Assembly: GCA_035079385.1 (NCBI GenBank)
Contig: JAVHKY010000015.1
Coordinates: 3,162,001-3,226,000 of the forward strand
DNA length: 64,000 nucleotides
Reading direction: 5' to 3'
Origin: Aspidiotus rigidus
Lineage: Eukaryota; Arthropoda; Insecta; Hemiptera; Diaspididae
Shown here piece by piece: positions 46,180 through 58,499 of the stretch. Made by a program: the position numbers and the translations under genes. The notes under the pieces were generated by a model. It saw only the letters and a list, made by a program, of their open reading frames with translations. It was not told the origin of the DNA and ran no database searches. Numbering within the stretch: the first letter of the stretch is position 1; each line of letters opens with the position of its first letter.

Positions 46180-47103
46180 GCTGTTGCCAACTGGATTTAA
46201 GTGGTTGACAAAGCTGTTGCCAACTGGATTTTGGTGGTTGACAAAGCTATTGCCAACTGGAATTGGGTGGTTGACAACGCTGTTGCCAACTGGATTTAAG
46301 TGGTTGACAAAGCTGTTGCCAACTGGATTTTGGTGGTTGACAACGTTGTTGCCAACTGGATTTAGGTGGTTGACAAAGCTGTTGCCAACTGGATTTAGGT
46401 GGTTGACAACGCTGTTGCCAACTGGATTTAGGTGGTTGGCAAAGCTTTTGCCAACTGGATTTAGGTGGTTGACAAAGCTGTTGCCAACTGGATTTAGGTG
46501 CTCTTGTCAACTGGATTTTGGTGATTGACAATGCTGTTGCCAACTGTGATTGGGTGGTTGACAACGCTGTTGCCAACTGGATTTAGGTGGTTGGCAAAGC
46601 TTTTGCCAACTGGATTTAGGTGGTTTACAAAGCTGTTGCCAACTGGATTTAGGTGCTCTTGTCAACTGGATTTTGGTGATTGACAATGCTGATGCCAACT
46701 GTGATTGGGTGGTTGACAACGTTGTTGCCAACTGGATTTAAGTGGTTGACAAAGCTATTGCCAACTGGATTTAGGTGGTTGACAACACCGTTGCCAACTG
46801 GATTTAGGTGGTTGCCAACACTGTTGCCAACTGGATTTAGGTGGTTGACAACACTGTTGCCAACTGGATTTAGGTGGTTGACAACACTGTTGCCAACTGG
46901 ATTTAGGTGGTTGACAAAGCTGTTGCCAACTGGATTTAGGTGGTTGACAACGCTGTTGTCAACTGGATTTTGATGATTGACAATGCTGTTGCCAACTGGA
47001 ATTGGGTGGTTGACAACGCTGTTGCCAACTGGATTTAAGTGGTTGACAAAGCTGTTGCCAACTGGATTTTGGTGGTTGACAACGTTGTTGCCAACTGGAT
47101 TTT
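46180..47103. repeat. 33-bp minisatellite, right array
   Basis: Same unit as 45154-45634, with blocks of several units repeated (for example a CTCTTGTCAACTGG variant spaced regularly), pointing to duplication of multi-unit segments. Confidence 0.92.
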
Positions 47104-50100
47104 CGTTAGATTATTTCAGCTAGGAAGCCATCTTCAGTAACAAAACAAAAACAAAAATGGAATGAAGTCACATCTAACGTTTATTAATGTTTAAGTTCTT
47201 ATTTGTGCGGTCTATTGGTAAAATTCATTTTAATTATATACAAACATTATCAGGTAAAGGTCACTGATGACGTCATACCACACCCTGCATGAAATTTTTC
47301 AAGTTGATGACTGTTCTTTTCAATTGATGACGTCATTTGTAACGACAGTTTCGGTCAAAAAACCACGACGGTTCCTCGGACGGTTTTCTAAGAATAGTTC
47401 CAGTCAGTCAAACGACTGCGACAATTTTCTATGATGGGTTTTCAAGTGTAGTTCCAGTCAGTAGCCCTAGTCAGCAGTCTTATAAGTGTACGAAACGCTA
47501 ATTTCGATGCTGCAGAGTATCTTGCTGTAAAAATAGTCCCGTAGGTTGTCCTCAAGGCCCGAATTCTACATTCCTGATTTTGTTCCTTTTCTCAAGGGGG
47601 GGGGGGGGACTTTTCCCAAGTATTACCATTGATATGCTTTTTCTTTTGCATTAAATTCTTTCTCGAGTTTTCTTTAGCTCAGTCAGTGACTTTTCTCACA
47701 CATACGTTGGTAAATACGAGAATGAGGACTCTCATCAAGTCTTTGGCAGCCAATCAAGAATCTCTATAGTTGTTAATGAAAATGCCTATGATGTCGCCGA
47801 CAAACGAAGGCGCGACAGCACATAATCGTTGATCGTGCTCGTCACATTGATCAGAGGACGACGAACGGTGCACGTGATTATTAGATTGTAAGATGTGAGA
47901 TCTACCATGAACCGCGAAACCACGTTTTTCCTCAATTTTCGAGATGACATCGATGCACGCTTCACCGTCCCAAATGATTGATACTTACTCGTACCTTTTT
48001 ATTAGCTTCTGTGTTCGAGAACTGCGATGAGACGAAGGAGAGTTATAAGTAAATGCGGTTTAGAAAACACACAATATTTTCATAATACTCGATTTTTATC
48101 ATAGAGTAAATAATTATCGTGTATTTAGCGCGAATAAATTTGAACGCGAGCACTTGCCAAAGCGTACATTAAGTTCTTATCTAAAAGTCAGTAAGTGTCA
48201 ATTACAGATGTTTGTCGTTGTTAATTTTGTCTTCGACGCGACATAACGGCTTCTCTTGTCTCTGTCGGGTACATACAGGGACTGAAGTTCGACTCGCGAA
48301 ATAACGTAGCCTACCAGTAATTAAAAATTAATTGCCGCAATAAACGATCCGGTTGGCAACATGTGTATATATATATGTTAAATACTCTTATCGGGTATCG
48401 TATAATAATTAAGCAGCTTATACACTGTTGCTCAAGTCAAACAAATTAAGCTTTCGCTGTTGATTGATAAGAGTGTGTTTGTATCGTAAATTTGAGCATC
48501 TTATAAAACGTGCGACAGAAAAATCGAAGGTCGTTGCAAAGCTGTAGGCGAGTATTCCAGATCAAAATCTGAGACATTCCCCTTCAGAATGCAATACGCT
48601 AACCCCCTACGAGCCTTAGAGATGTCATGATAGGAAAAAAGGTGTCAAGACAAAAAAGCGAAGAAGAGGATTCAAAATATCTGTACAATTAAAAGAAGGT
48701 CAGTCTAGTCTACTTCAAAAGAGGCACCCGTTTTGTCGGTGAAAATGTCCGTCACGAATGGCCGACGTGCGTTCAGCAAGAGCTTTGATCTAAACTTTAG
48801 AGACCTGGAAAATTTTCGAGATACACATTGTTTAGAAAAAGGTTTCCTGCTTTCCTCAATTGACGTAATTAACAACTTATATTTTTTGTGATCCACAACC
48901 TTAAAAACACCTACTGATCTCTATGGAAAGATTTGAACAATTTCCTCGGCTGCTTTGGGCGTGGTACATTTTCGTACAAGTGACTTGATCGAAGAGAACA
49001 TGTCGTATTTATTACGCTCAATCCTTTTTCTTCAGGGAAGGTCATTAGGATCATTACGAAAATATTTAAAGTAATTGTTCTATTTACCAATACTCTCGAG
49101 ATGATATTATTTAGCATCACAATGGGACATAGACTGTCATTATTTCAAGTGATCGATTTCTGTACCTAAGTTTAGACTGATTAGCATTAGGTGCTCCCTC
49201 AAGAGTTCGTCCCAAAGAGCAACCGTGCGTACAGAGAGCAACTCGGCGAAATCGAGTTTATTCTACGATATTGAACAAGATGATCATAAAATTATAGTGC
49301 ACGACTTCTGCAGTTTGACGGTCATGAACTTGAATGACAGTCGAGTTCGAGAACCTTTTCTGCCGAAGTAGCTAGACTGATTAATGTCAAGATTAGAATT
49401 ATTCCCATTCGCTGTATACAGTTTAAAATAAATCAGCAATACGCACAGCTGTTCACGTACAATCGTAATCTGAGAAAATAAAAACAAGAGGGAACTTGAG
49501 GGAGAACTAAAAACTGACAGTTCTGCAGTTCAACCAAGGTCACTATATAGCGTGAGTCGATTCGCATCGTATTTACCGTCGGTACACGAGTATTACATTC
49601 ATTAAAGAAATTGCGGATGATTTTTCAACCAAGTTTTTGACATTTTACACGTTTCAGTTTTTACATTGGACCACGCGCGACGTCCGCGGGGTACGGACAT
49701 TAATTTGCGGATACCGTACCCGATGCACAATGGGACTTGTAAGTCTGTTGAGTCTCGTTAGCATAAAAATACTATGACGTGATAGCGTCCAAGGCTCGTT
49801 GATTTGCCCCTTATTCGAGCCTTCGATATATTTCTTAAATACTCTATAGGCGTATAAATAGTATTTTGTACGAAAATAGAAAACAAAAACCAGCATAAAA
49901 TCGAACTTAATTCGTAAATACCGGTATACCGTACCTCGAATATTCGCGGCGCTAATTACACAGTCTTGCCGTATTAGACGGTCATTGTTGGTGTGTCAAG
50001 AGAGGAGGTGCTCGTTGAGTTAATTACAATATTATTTTCGAATTTTCCCAACACGGCGTACCGCGCGCTTGACGAAGTTAACCTTGCAAATTGAAAACGT

Positions 50101-50430
50101 TGGATGTAATGACGGAATGAATATTCATGGAGCTTTATCAGTAGACGGGAAATTCGAGAAGATGTTTCCTTCCTTCCAAGCTTTTTATGTAACCAGACGA
50201 CATGGACTGAAATTTCATTCTTGGCTTTATCTTCATTCGAAGAAACTCAGCTCTTTTGGGAGGTACTCGTCTTTGAGTTCTTTAATTGAGCCTCTCTGAG
50301 TTCAAACCACCATATTTTTGTATGAGAAGAAGAACAGGTTACCGGCTCCTAAAGGATTCAAAGGTGCAGCTCCGCTCCAGTCTTTTTGGAGCTGGCTTTG
50401 GCTTCCATCAGAATCCAACTTCAAAGAGAG
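47104..50430. other. Long stretch without recognised genes
   Basis: Contains TGACGTCAT motifs near 47270-47335, a poly(G) tract near 47600 and a hairpin-repeat copy at 48841-48875. The short open frames show no family motifs. An undetected exon of a host gene is possible. Confidence 0.4.
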
Positions 50431-50689
50431 CGCCTACAACTATTTTTCATGAACCTCTCTGTTATTTTTTCGTATGTAATTTCCAGTTTCAGATCCTCAA
50501 TCTCGTTTTCCGAAGAGGTTTTCCAGAATCTTGGGTTCGAATTTGCCGCAAAGAATTGTGCCGCAAATTTTACGTTCTGTGCTTCCTCCCCTCCCCGGAA
50601 CGGACGTAAGTTCGTCAAACAACAGCCCCCTTTCTTTCGCAAATTTTGAATTCTTAGAATCAATGCGGTTTCTCAATTTATGGCCAGAA

Positions 50690-52510
50690 ATACTAGACGA
50701 AGTCATACTCAAGCGAGTAATACAAACGGAGTGATTTACTATCTTAGCCACAGAAATTAAACGACGCCGGAGCGCTTTCGATTAAACAATTATTGTCAAC
50801 GGGGACTGGAAAGCGACTGAACCAACCCCGGCTGTAAACTAGAAACATACGAGGAAATCAGGATTGAACCAGCGAGTCATCACGACGTGAATCATACTCG
50901 TAAACTAGTTCAATCAACCCCTCATCAGGTAAGTACCTGTTGAGCACTCGAATACGCGTTTTCTCTATAGAGGAGGACCTCGGACCCCTCTTTAATGCTA
51001 TGGCCGCTAGTGATAAGATGGTCCGCAAACGCCGATTCACCTATATTCTTCTTTTTCCACGCCTTCCTATGATCGGCGATTCTGATTTTCAACTGACGGT
51101 CTGTCTCGCCGATATAAATTCCGTTACAATCCTTACACTCAACTTTATACACACCACTCCTCTCGGCCAGTTGGATGGGGTCTTTTAGCCTAACCAATAA
51201 ACTTTTTATGGTATTGGGGTTGTAATACACAGGCCGAAATCCGAAGGGGCGTAGGACACGACTCAATTGAGATGAAAACTGCCCCAAGAACGGAAGCCTT
51301 ATCCAACGCTCTCTACTGTTTAGGGCCGTATTGCGGGGGAGGGAGGTGGTGGAATCGAGGCATTTTCGAGTAACTTTCCTTTGGATCATAAGGTCAATGT
51401 CTAAGTTCACTTCATTCACTCTGGCCAAGTGCTTTATAGTTAATACCTCTTTTTGGAAGGCTGACTGATTGAGAGGAATACTAGTCAGTCGATGGATTAA
51501 GCTGTTAAATCCAGCATATTTATGGGCTACCGGGCAAAAAGATTTGCCGTGGACAGTAATATCGATCGCAGTATCCTTCCTGTACATGGCGAATTCATGG
51601 ATGCCGTCTCTATTACAGATCGTCAAATCCAAGTAATTAATAGATGCGCCACCGATTTCTAAAGTAAATTTTATAGAAGGATATTGATTATTTAGATACT
51701 GGAGAAACTCCAAAAGGAGCTCTCGGGGACCAGTCCACGTACACAACACATCGTCGACATACCTGTGCCCATAATAAATCTGATCTAAATACGCACTGCC
51801 AGAGGAGAACAAATCGAGCTCAAACTTAGACATAAAGACCTCCGAAATGAGAGAACCCAAAGGAGAACCGATGGGTATTCCAACCTCTTCAGGAAACTCA
51901 AAAAACTTGTTATCGAATTTGCAATAATTGGGAGACCAACAAATATTGAGGAGATTGAAAAATTCACCCAATTCTTCTTGGCGAACATTTGTTTGAATCA
52001 AAAGGTCTCCCATATGTTGCATGGCGGTTGCTCTGGGGATATTGGGGAACAGGCCGACCACATAAAATGAACACAGGGTCGATCCCAGCGGAAGAATATT
52101 ATCCTTAAGCCTATCAGCCAAAGAGACCGAATTTGTCACCGAGTAAGGTGACTCATGGTCAACTCTCGATTTAAACCATCGGTCCAAAAATTTCGCCAGA
52201 GCGTACGTGGGGGAGGACACAAAGGATACGACCGGACGCATCGGGTTACCTTTTTTATGGACTTTTGGTAGCCCGTACAAGAGGGGAGGCACAGGGTTGG
52301 GCTCCAGGAGCAATCTTTTTAGCGAGGGAGTTTTAATAATAAATTCACACTCGTTTATCACACGTCTAACTTCTTTTACGTACCGCGCATTATAAATTGC
52401 AGTCAGGTTGAGTTCAGTTGCGATGAGGTGTATTTATTAGGGAAAGGGTTGAAGTTCGGATTACCCCCTCTTAATAATAGTAATGCTTTGGCTAATGTTG
52501 TTGCCGACCA
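50690..52510 (-). mobile_element. Penelope-like element PLE3 with 5' inversion
   Basis: The minus-strand body runs from about 52382 to 50690. At 52383-52510 a piece of the same element's N-terminal coding region (matching 38599-38727 of PLE2) is attached in plus orientation, creating a head-to-head inversion junction. The 3' end (50697-50733) carries the terminal segment with GACGAAGTCATACTCAAGCG shared with PLE2. Confidence 0.82.
50925..52361 (-). CDS. Penelope-like RT with GIY-YIG endonuclease, 5'-truncated but open
   Basis: 478 codons without interruption, from INECEFIIKTPSLKRLLLEP to a stop at 50925. RT boxes are LLYGLPKVHK, MRPVVSFVSSPTYALAKFLD, CSFYVVGLFPNIP, GIPIGSPLGSLISEVFMSKF and YGHRYVDDVLCTW. 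Note that the catalytic Asp of the first box (FDVVGLF in PLE2) is Tyr here, so the polymerase is probably dead despite the open frame. The GIY-YIG part keeps SGVYKVECKDC, GIYIGETDRQL and ESAFADHLITSGHS. The C-terminal end seems frameshifted relative to a following LPDEGLIELVYEYDSRRDD stretch. It lacks the N-terminal domain because of the inversion at 52382. Confidence 0.88.
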   Translation of the reverse strand: MINECEFIIKTPSLKRLLLEPNPVPPLLYGLPKVHKKGNPMRPVVSFVSSPTYALAKFLDRWFKSRVDHESPYSVTNSVSLADRLKDNILPLGSTLCSFYVVGLFPNIPRATAMQHMGDLLIQTNVRQEELGEFFNLLNICWSPNYCKFDNKFFEFPEEVGIPIGSPLGSLISEVFMSKFELDLFSSGSAYLDQIYYGHRYVDDVLCTWTGPRELLLEFLQYLNNQYPSIKFTLEIGGASINYLDLTICNRDGIHEFAMYRKDTAIDITVHGKSFCPVAHKYAGFNSLIHRLTSIPLNQSAFQKEVLTIKHLARVNEVNLDIDLMIQRKVTRKCLDSTTSLPRNTALNSRERWIRLPFLGQFSSQLSRVLRPFGFRPVYYNPNTIKSLLVRLKDPIQLAERSGVYKVECKDCNGIYIGETDRQLKIRIADHRKAWKKKNIGESAFADHLITSGHSIKEGSEVLLYRENAYSSAQQVLT

Positions 52511-54200
52511 AACTAAGTTTCATGGAGGAAACGGTAAAGGAACGAAAACTTCCGATGAGACCAGTTTTACTTACTCAAGTATCAAATCGAAAATCGAAGT
52601 TTTTAGACAGAAAACTGACAAAAATCGGTCAGTAAATTAAATCGACGATTTTCGAATTATCTCAATTTTTAAACGAGTAAAACTTAGTATAATCATTGAT
52701 TTTGGTAAAACTGGATCAATTATTTATAGTTGTTTTTAATCATTTCGATAAAATTGGCCCGGACAGTTAATTTTTATGAACTTTGGTAAGATTGGCTCAA
52801 CTTAAGTATGTAGTTCTATACAATTTCTCAGATCACCGAGCAACTGGCTTATCATTAGCCACGCTGAAACTTCCTCTGTAAATTTGGTCACAGTTTCAAT
52901 TTGAATTAAAATTGGTTTCAATCGTAACTAATTGATAGTGCATTTTTTGCTTTTGAGGAAGAACCTTAAATTTGGAAATAATATTGAAACCGGTGCTCCA
53001 TGATCGACTTGATCTGATTGTTCAGTACTCGCGCGATGCGATATTTTTAGATTAGGAAGTATATATACGGTTCGATCACTTCCTGAGCGTGGGGTCTGTT
53101 GGATCGTGTCATCCCCCGCCGGACTCCGGACCCATTCCGCGCCTCGCCGGAGTGGCGTGATACGGTAATCCGCGCAGTAAGGAAAGTATCTCCCCCCGGC
53201 TAAACACAAACCACTATACAAACGACTTCCCCTAAGGGGGAGGAGGGGCGCGCAGTCCCTCCTTCTATGAGATACCGACAATACACCGGGCAGTCGCCCA
53301 AATGACACACCCAATCCGACCTTTTTGGTGATTTAATCTCTTCTTTTATTTTTTTGAAAAAGTGGCTGCAGAGGGAACATTCTCTAAATGTGAACACTTC
53401 TAAAGTTTTAACTTATGTGTGTGAGTGGCATGCTGAATAGCCGAGCCAAGCCGCAAAGCAAGAAGCTCACAATTCATGGAGTAAGGTCTATGACACAAAT
53501 ACAAGAGATTTCTTCCTTCAAATTCCAAACTTATTGTCTTATCGCTTGTCGGATTATAATTCTGTCCAGTCTGTCATTATTTTCAAATTAATCAATTTTT
53601 AATTCTACTGAGTGTAGGGGGCTGTTCAAGAGAGACTAGACTATAACTGTGCGTTATCTTGAAACCGAAACAACAATTTTCTTAATCAGTATGTATTTAT
53701 TCACATTGTAATAATTATGCTTTGTGAAATGAATATCGAGGATTTGAGATTCTACCAGAATCGGACGCCTGCGCCATAAGTTATCGATGAAAAATTGTAG
53801 GTATTCAGAAACTTGATCAATATTTTTGATTTTTTCAACTTCATATACCCATTGTTGTCTTTTTCTTTCCGTCATAATATAAAATTAACAAAATGCTTAT
53901 GCTCACAAGAGAGAAGCCTGGTAGACCTTCTGAGTGACGGGTGTAACCTCACTCTTCTTACTAAACTTCAACAAAAAGTAACCTATGGCAGCATTCTATT
54001 CGATATTAAATGTGATTGAACAATGAACTGTCGTGTCTTACAATTGGAGATGGAGATGCACTACTTGTATCGCTTGAAAGTCTAGAATTTTCCATGTATT
54101 TCAACAGAGCACCCGGCTAAGACTTCCTCAAGACTAATTTCCAGCTATGGGGATTATATTGTCAAAAAACGTCCGCTTTTACCTTGACCTTTACCAAAGA
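52511..54200. other. No gene recognised; GC-rich patch at 53085-53330
   Basis: Mostly AT-rich. From about 53085 to 53330 the sequence turns GC-rich with CCGGACTCCGGACC and CTCCCCCTTAGGGG-like self-complementary segments. I could not match it to a tRNA, 5S or spliceosomal RNA. Confidence 0.4.
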
Positions 54201-54204
54201 TCTG

Positions 54205-54238
54205 CGAAACCGAAACCGAAACCGAAACCGAAACCGAA

Positions 54239-54329
<91 letters not shown>
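54205..54329. repeat. (CCGAAA)n followed by (GA)n microsatellite
   Basis: About six CCGAAA hexamers (54205-54242) run directly into a pure GA tract of about 87 bases. The Arg-Glu and Ser-Leu open frames across it are artefacts. Confidence 0.97.
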
Positions 54330-54331
<2 letters not shown>

Positions 54332-54484
54332 AAATAATAAATTACCAATTTGATCACGTCACAGGTAGGTCCAAACTGATGACGTCATAAAAACTTCTAA
54401 GCTAGTTGATGTCTTTATTGTGACTTTATCCACTATTGAAAATCATTTTGTTCTAACTGGTAGCTGAATCGAGCAACTATTAAA

Positions 54485-54535
54485 AGATATAAAAAATGAT
54501 CTTTATTTATTTGACTCCGCCAGATCTTTTTCCCA
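54485..54535 (+). repeat. Isolated right end of the composite TIR element
   Basis: AAAAGATATAAAAAATGATC followed by TTTATTTGACTCCGCCAGAT resembles the right ends of copies B, C and E. No matching left end was found nearby. Confidence 0.5.
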
Positions 54536-56185
54536 GTCTCGAGGTTATGGTCTTACGGGCGGACATACGGATACAAACCTGGGAATTAGGATGACGGTCA
54601 GGGCAAAGAGACGTGAAACATGTTGGAAAGTTTGAGATAAGATTGGGACGGACTTAATCCGTGTGAGCTCTGCTAATTTTTTGGGAGCTTCGGTTTGCTC
54701 TATAAGCACCCAAGTGCATAAGAAGAAAAAGATAAAGAAATGAAGATGCGAGGAAGAAGATGAAATCCGTTTTGTAGAGAACAAGTTAGCTTCTGGAAGT
54801 TTCTAACGAGGAACTCGCTATCGCTGGAGGCTTATCCACAGAAAACTTTGCGTCCAGCTTCGATGATGTCATCAACCTGAGTTCGTTTAGGTTGCATTGC
54901 TTAGAGGAATTTACGTCTAGCAGACAACGGTGAAAACACAAAGGTCATATCCAGCTTTGAGTTCTTTTCTCGGCTGAAACAGTGTCCGACAGTACTCTGT
55001 AGAACTGCCTAGAGCCTAGGAGAGAGACGGACGCTGGTTGGCCGTCGAAAGTGGAGGTCAACTTGGTGTGATGGTCAATCTTTGAGCGTTGGGTGGGTGA
55101 GCCTACCAACCACCACTTTTTAATTCGTTTGTTGTGGTGTCATGATAGAGATAACAGTAGCCAGAGAAATTCTCTCTATCAGACAGGCCCATGTGTACCG
55201 ATTCTGGACCCGGCTGTAATCATTATGTCTCCCTGCTGGTCTGGTCTACAGAAACTCCCGTTGATGACATGGGTGCAGTCAAGGTCAATTACGGAGATCC
55301 GGATCCCAGGGTGATACTCGTACAGAGGCTCGAGGTGTACAATTTCAATTACGTGGCACAGCTATGCCAGTGAGAGCCAGCTACCTATTCTTTGCCTACG
55401 ACACAGCGTAGTGTTACTGAACTGCCGTCGCACCACCGAAACGTCCAGGAGTCCGGAGGCACTGCGGTGTGATTGAGTTCCTTCCAGACTGCAGTCACTG
55501 TACTAAATGGAACTGCACCTTTTCGAGTGGATCCCTCCCGTGTACACCTCAGAGGCGTAACCCTCCTTGTGAGGGTGTAAGTTTCGTCTTCCTCCTCTCT
55601 GTTCTGACAAGTGGAAAGATTTCTCCAAGTATTAGCCACAATACTGAGCAGGCAATTGAAGTTTTTTGAGTCACCTGGGGACGTCCACTTCTTATTTGCA
55701 CCGGAGGGAGCTCTATGCGACGATGGGTCAATACCAACAGCGCCCGAAGTATATCCAAGCAACAGATAAAAATCGGAAAGCCGTGACCGGAAGCCCTGCA
55801 GCTTCCCGCCAAATCGCGATCAGTACGACACGCACTGTCAATGAGATTAGATGGGCATGTCTGGGCACGAATCCTGACTTGGAATGGCCACGACTCAAAG
55901 GAACATAGGGATTAATGCTCGCACGGATGTTTGGCGGTGTAAGCGGATCCCACGGGTGTCGGCTCAGTAGGAAGTAAAGGTTAGACTATACGAAAACTTT
56001 GGTTTGCCGAGAAGTTCAGTGGAAACAAAAGAAATATGAAGTAGATTGAGAACTTCCTTTATCCGAAAAGAAGGTGTTAAAATGTGGGGATTTTGAAAAC
56101 GTGTACGATTCTGAACTAGCTGGTAACTTGCGGGTTCCCAGCTGCATTCGAGAATTTTGCAATGGCCTCTGAATGACTATCTGTG
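54536..56185. other. No gene recognised
   Basis: Less AT-rich than average with several 60-125-codon frames on both strands. None has motifs or a sensible splice context. It may be an old, unrecognised transposon. Confidence 0.4.
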
Positions 56186-56189
56186 TAAG

Positions 56190-56490
56190 GAGAAATGATT
56201 GAGAAATTACTTCTTGATAGATCCTTAGAACAATTACTTGTTTGATAGGCCCCTGAAGAAAGTACTTGTAAATAGTCTACAGTTATTATGAGGCCCCTGG
56301 AGCAAGCAGGTTTCGATCCTTTGAGGAATCACTCTTTGATAGACCCTCAAAACCATTAATTTATGATAGACCCTCAGAATAACTACATACTTGTCAATAG
56401 GCACTTGAAGAAACTACTTGCCGCTTGGCCCTTGGATTAATTATTGACAGACCGCAAGAGAAGTGCGTATTAATAAACCTTCAGAACGGA
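56190..56490. repeat. Degenerate minisatellite, unit about 33 bp
   Basis: Variants of TTGATAGACCCTCAGAA and TTACTTG recur about eight times with substantial divergence. Confidence 0.5.
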
Positions 56491-56509
56491 TAGTAAGTTT
56501 TGACATGTT

Positions 56510-56603
56510 CCATGTCTTTTCTCTCGCCGGACCCCGATTTTGAAACTCGCGAGTACACCCCGCGTAATAATAATAATTAATAATAAATAAATAAATAAAT
56601 ACA

Positions 56604-56638
<35 letters not shown>

Positions 56639-57267
56639 CTAAATAATTAAATAATTAAATAATTAAATAAATAAATAATTAAACAATTAAATAATGAAAT
56701 AAATAAATAAATAAATAATTAAATAAATAAATAATTAAACAATTATTATAATTGAATAATTAAATAAATAAATAAATAATAGAATAATTAAATAATTAAA
56801 TTATTAAATTATTAAATAAATAAATAAATAATTAAATAAATAAATAATTAAATAATTAATATAATTAATAATAAGAGGGGGCGAACGAGCGGAGCGAGTT
56901 CGCGCTACCTCATATTTCTCATAGAAGACTTATACGACGCCAAGATAGGTAAAGTTTTCCAAGTCCCTCTTCCTATCATATATGGCTGGATAGTCGAAAT
57001 TTTTCCAAGTCCCCTAGACTTGAAATGTCACATACCGTTCCAATAGAACAGCGAGACGGGGGGCGAACGAGCGGAGCGAGTTCGCGCAACCTCGTATTTC
57101 TCATAGAAGACTTATACGAGTCCAAGATAGGTAAAGGGGTAAACGAATGATATCTCACGAACACTTGACCTAGTAGAAGCCTAGACTGACATATTTCATG
57201 ATGACTGATAAAATATAAAAGACATGGAACATGATTTTCATTTATTTGGCTATGCCAGAAAATTTTT
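56510..57267 (+). mobile_element. Composite TIR element, copy C
   Basis: CATGTTCCATGTCTTTT at 56514-56530 and its reverse complement at 57217-57233 bound the element. The interior is a long (TAAA)n/(TTAA)n tract with only one core, followed by two partly duplicated copies of the unique segment (56876-56955 and 57050-57150). Confidence 0.78.
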
Positions 57268-58499
57268 GTAGGGCCCCTCGGATAATTATTTTTAAATTAA
57301 GTCTAAGAAACTTACATGAAAGTGCGTTAATTTTGACAGTCAGTTGAAGTGGGTACCTAATTCCCCAAACTACTCAATTGCTTTCTTCACCTTGACGTAC
57401 ATTCTGCCTTGAACTATTCTCGGATTTTCAACTGTCGACGACAAAGTTCAAAATTTAATACCGTTTGATCTGAAAAGCGCTTCACAAAAATTTTTAAAAC
57501 CAATATTTGTTCATAATAATCTGCGTTGTTTATGTGGGTCAAGGTGGCTAAAAATTGTACAAATAAATATACAGAAAACAGAAATTAACGATGCACAGAA
57601 ATTTAAACCAACCAGATTAAATGGTGAGAAATTAGGACCACATAAATGTTGATTGACCAAATTAACACAAACCCCTAGCCTCTGGAACAGAACTTTGAAT
57701 CTCATCCAAAAAAAAAAAATTCTGCGATGTATGTAAACAGCTGCAGCACGAGTATACGTCCCAATTTCATTATTAATTTTTTTAATTTAAAAAGAATAGA
57801 ATCGACCTACCAATATGATATTTTTTTTTTTATTTCTCGCACATTATTAAAAGAATACTTACGTCAATTTTGCAGCACAATAGATTCTGCGTGTGTGTTT
57901 GTAATTGTGCGAGATAGTTGTATTTTACGCTTTATATAATTGCGATTTGATTTTCATACTCGTAGTACGTATCATTATTATTATTAGAGAAAGTCGAACC
58001 TGTTCGTCTTCATAATTTAGGTGCTGGCTATATAGTGAAAAATCACGTAACTGGGTTGTCTTCCAATAAATACACGGCTGTGCTCCTCAATTACGGTAAA
58101 TTGTTGATTAAAAATATGTTTATCGGATGTTAATTTCTTCACTCGAGAAATTATTAATACGAGAATCTGTCGCTTTTACAATCATTCGACTGGTATGTTA
58201 TCATTTTATCACTCGGACGTACAAATTATTGCTTCGATTGATTCGTCGTTTGTCGTGAGGAAGAAGAAGCGATTGATTTCGAATAAGAAATACAAGATTA
58301 GCTTTCTTAGATTAGCGCTCTGTAACAAAATCAGGTATGATCATCTTTTTATTGGTATTTTCTCGTCTTCGTGGATACCAGAATTAGGTAGAGGTTCAGC
58401 TACAGAAGAATAGCTGAGAGAGAGCAACTTCAGAAAGATTTGGATTGAAGCATTCAAAAGTCTACGACTCTACCCCCTCGTTACAGCCTTCGGAATCCA
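57268..58499. other. AT-rich spacer, no gene recognised
   Basis: Short open frames only. The frame at 58195-58413 has no recognisable motif. Confidence 0.4.

Noticed and set aside
45160..47103. Open frames of the LPTGFRWLTTL and QPPKSSWQQ types on both strands
   Set aside because: Produced by the 33-bp minisatellite. There are no splice or start context and no non-repetitive coding part.
53085..53330. tRNA, 5S rRNA or U-snRNA gene in the GC-rich patch
   Set aside because: No A/B box pair, no 5S internal control region and no Sm site with flanking snRNA sequence could be recognised.
54147..54390. Arg-Glu and Ser-Leu repeat frames
   Set aside because: Translations of the (CCGAAA)n and (GA)n microsatellites.
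55385..55908. Overlapping 80-125-codon frames on both strands
   Set aside because: No recognisable domain, no splice context and mutual overlap. Composition is enough to explain them.
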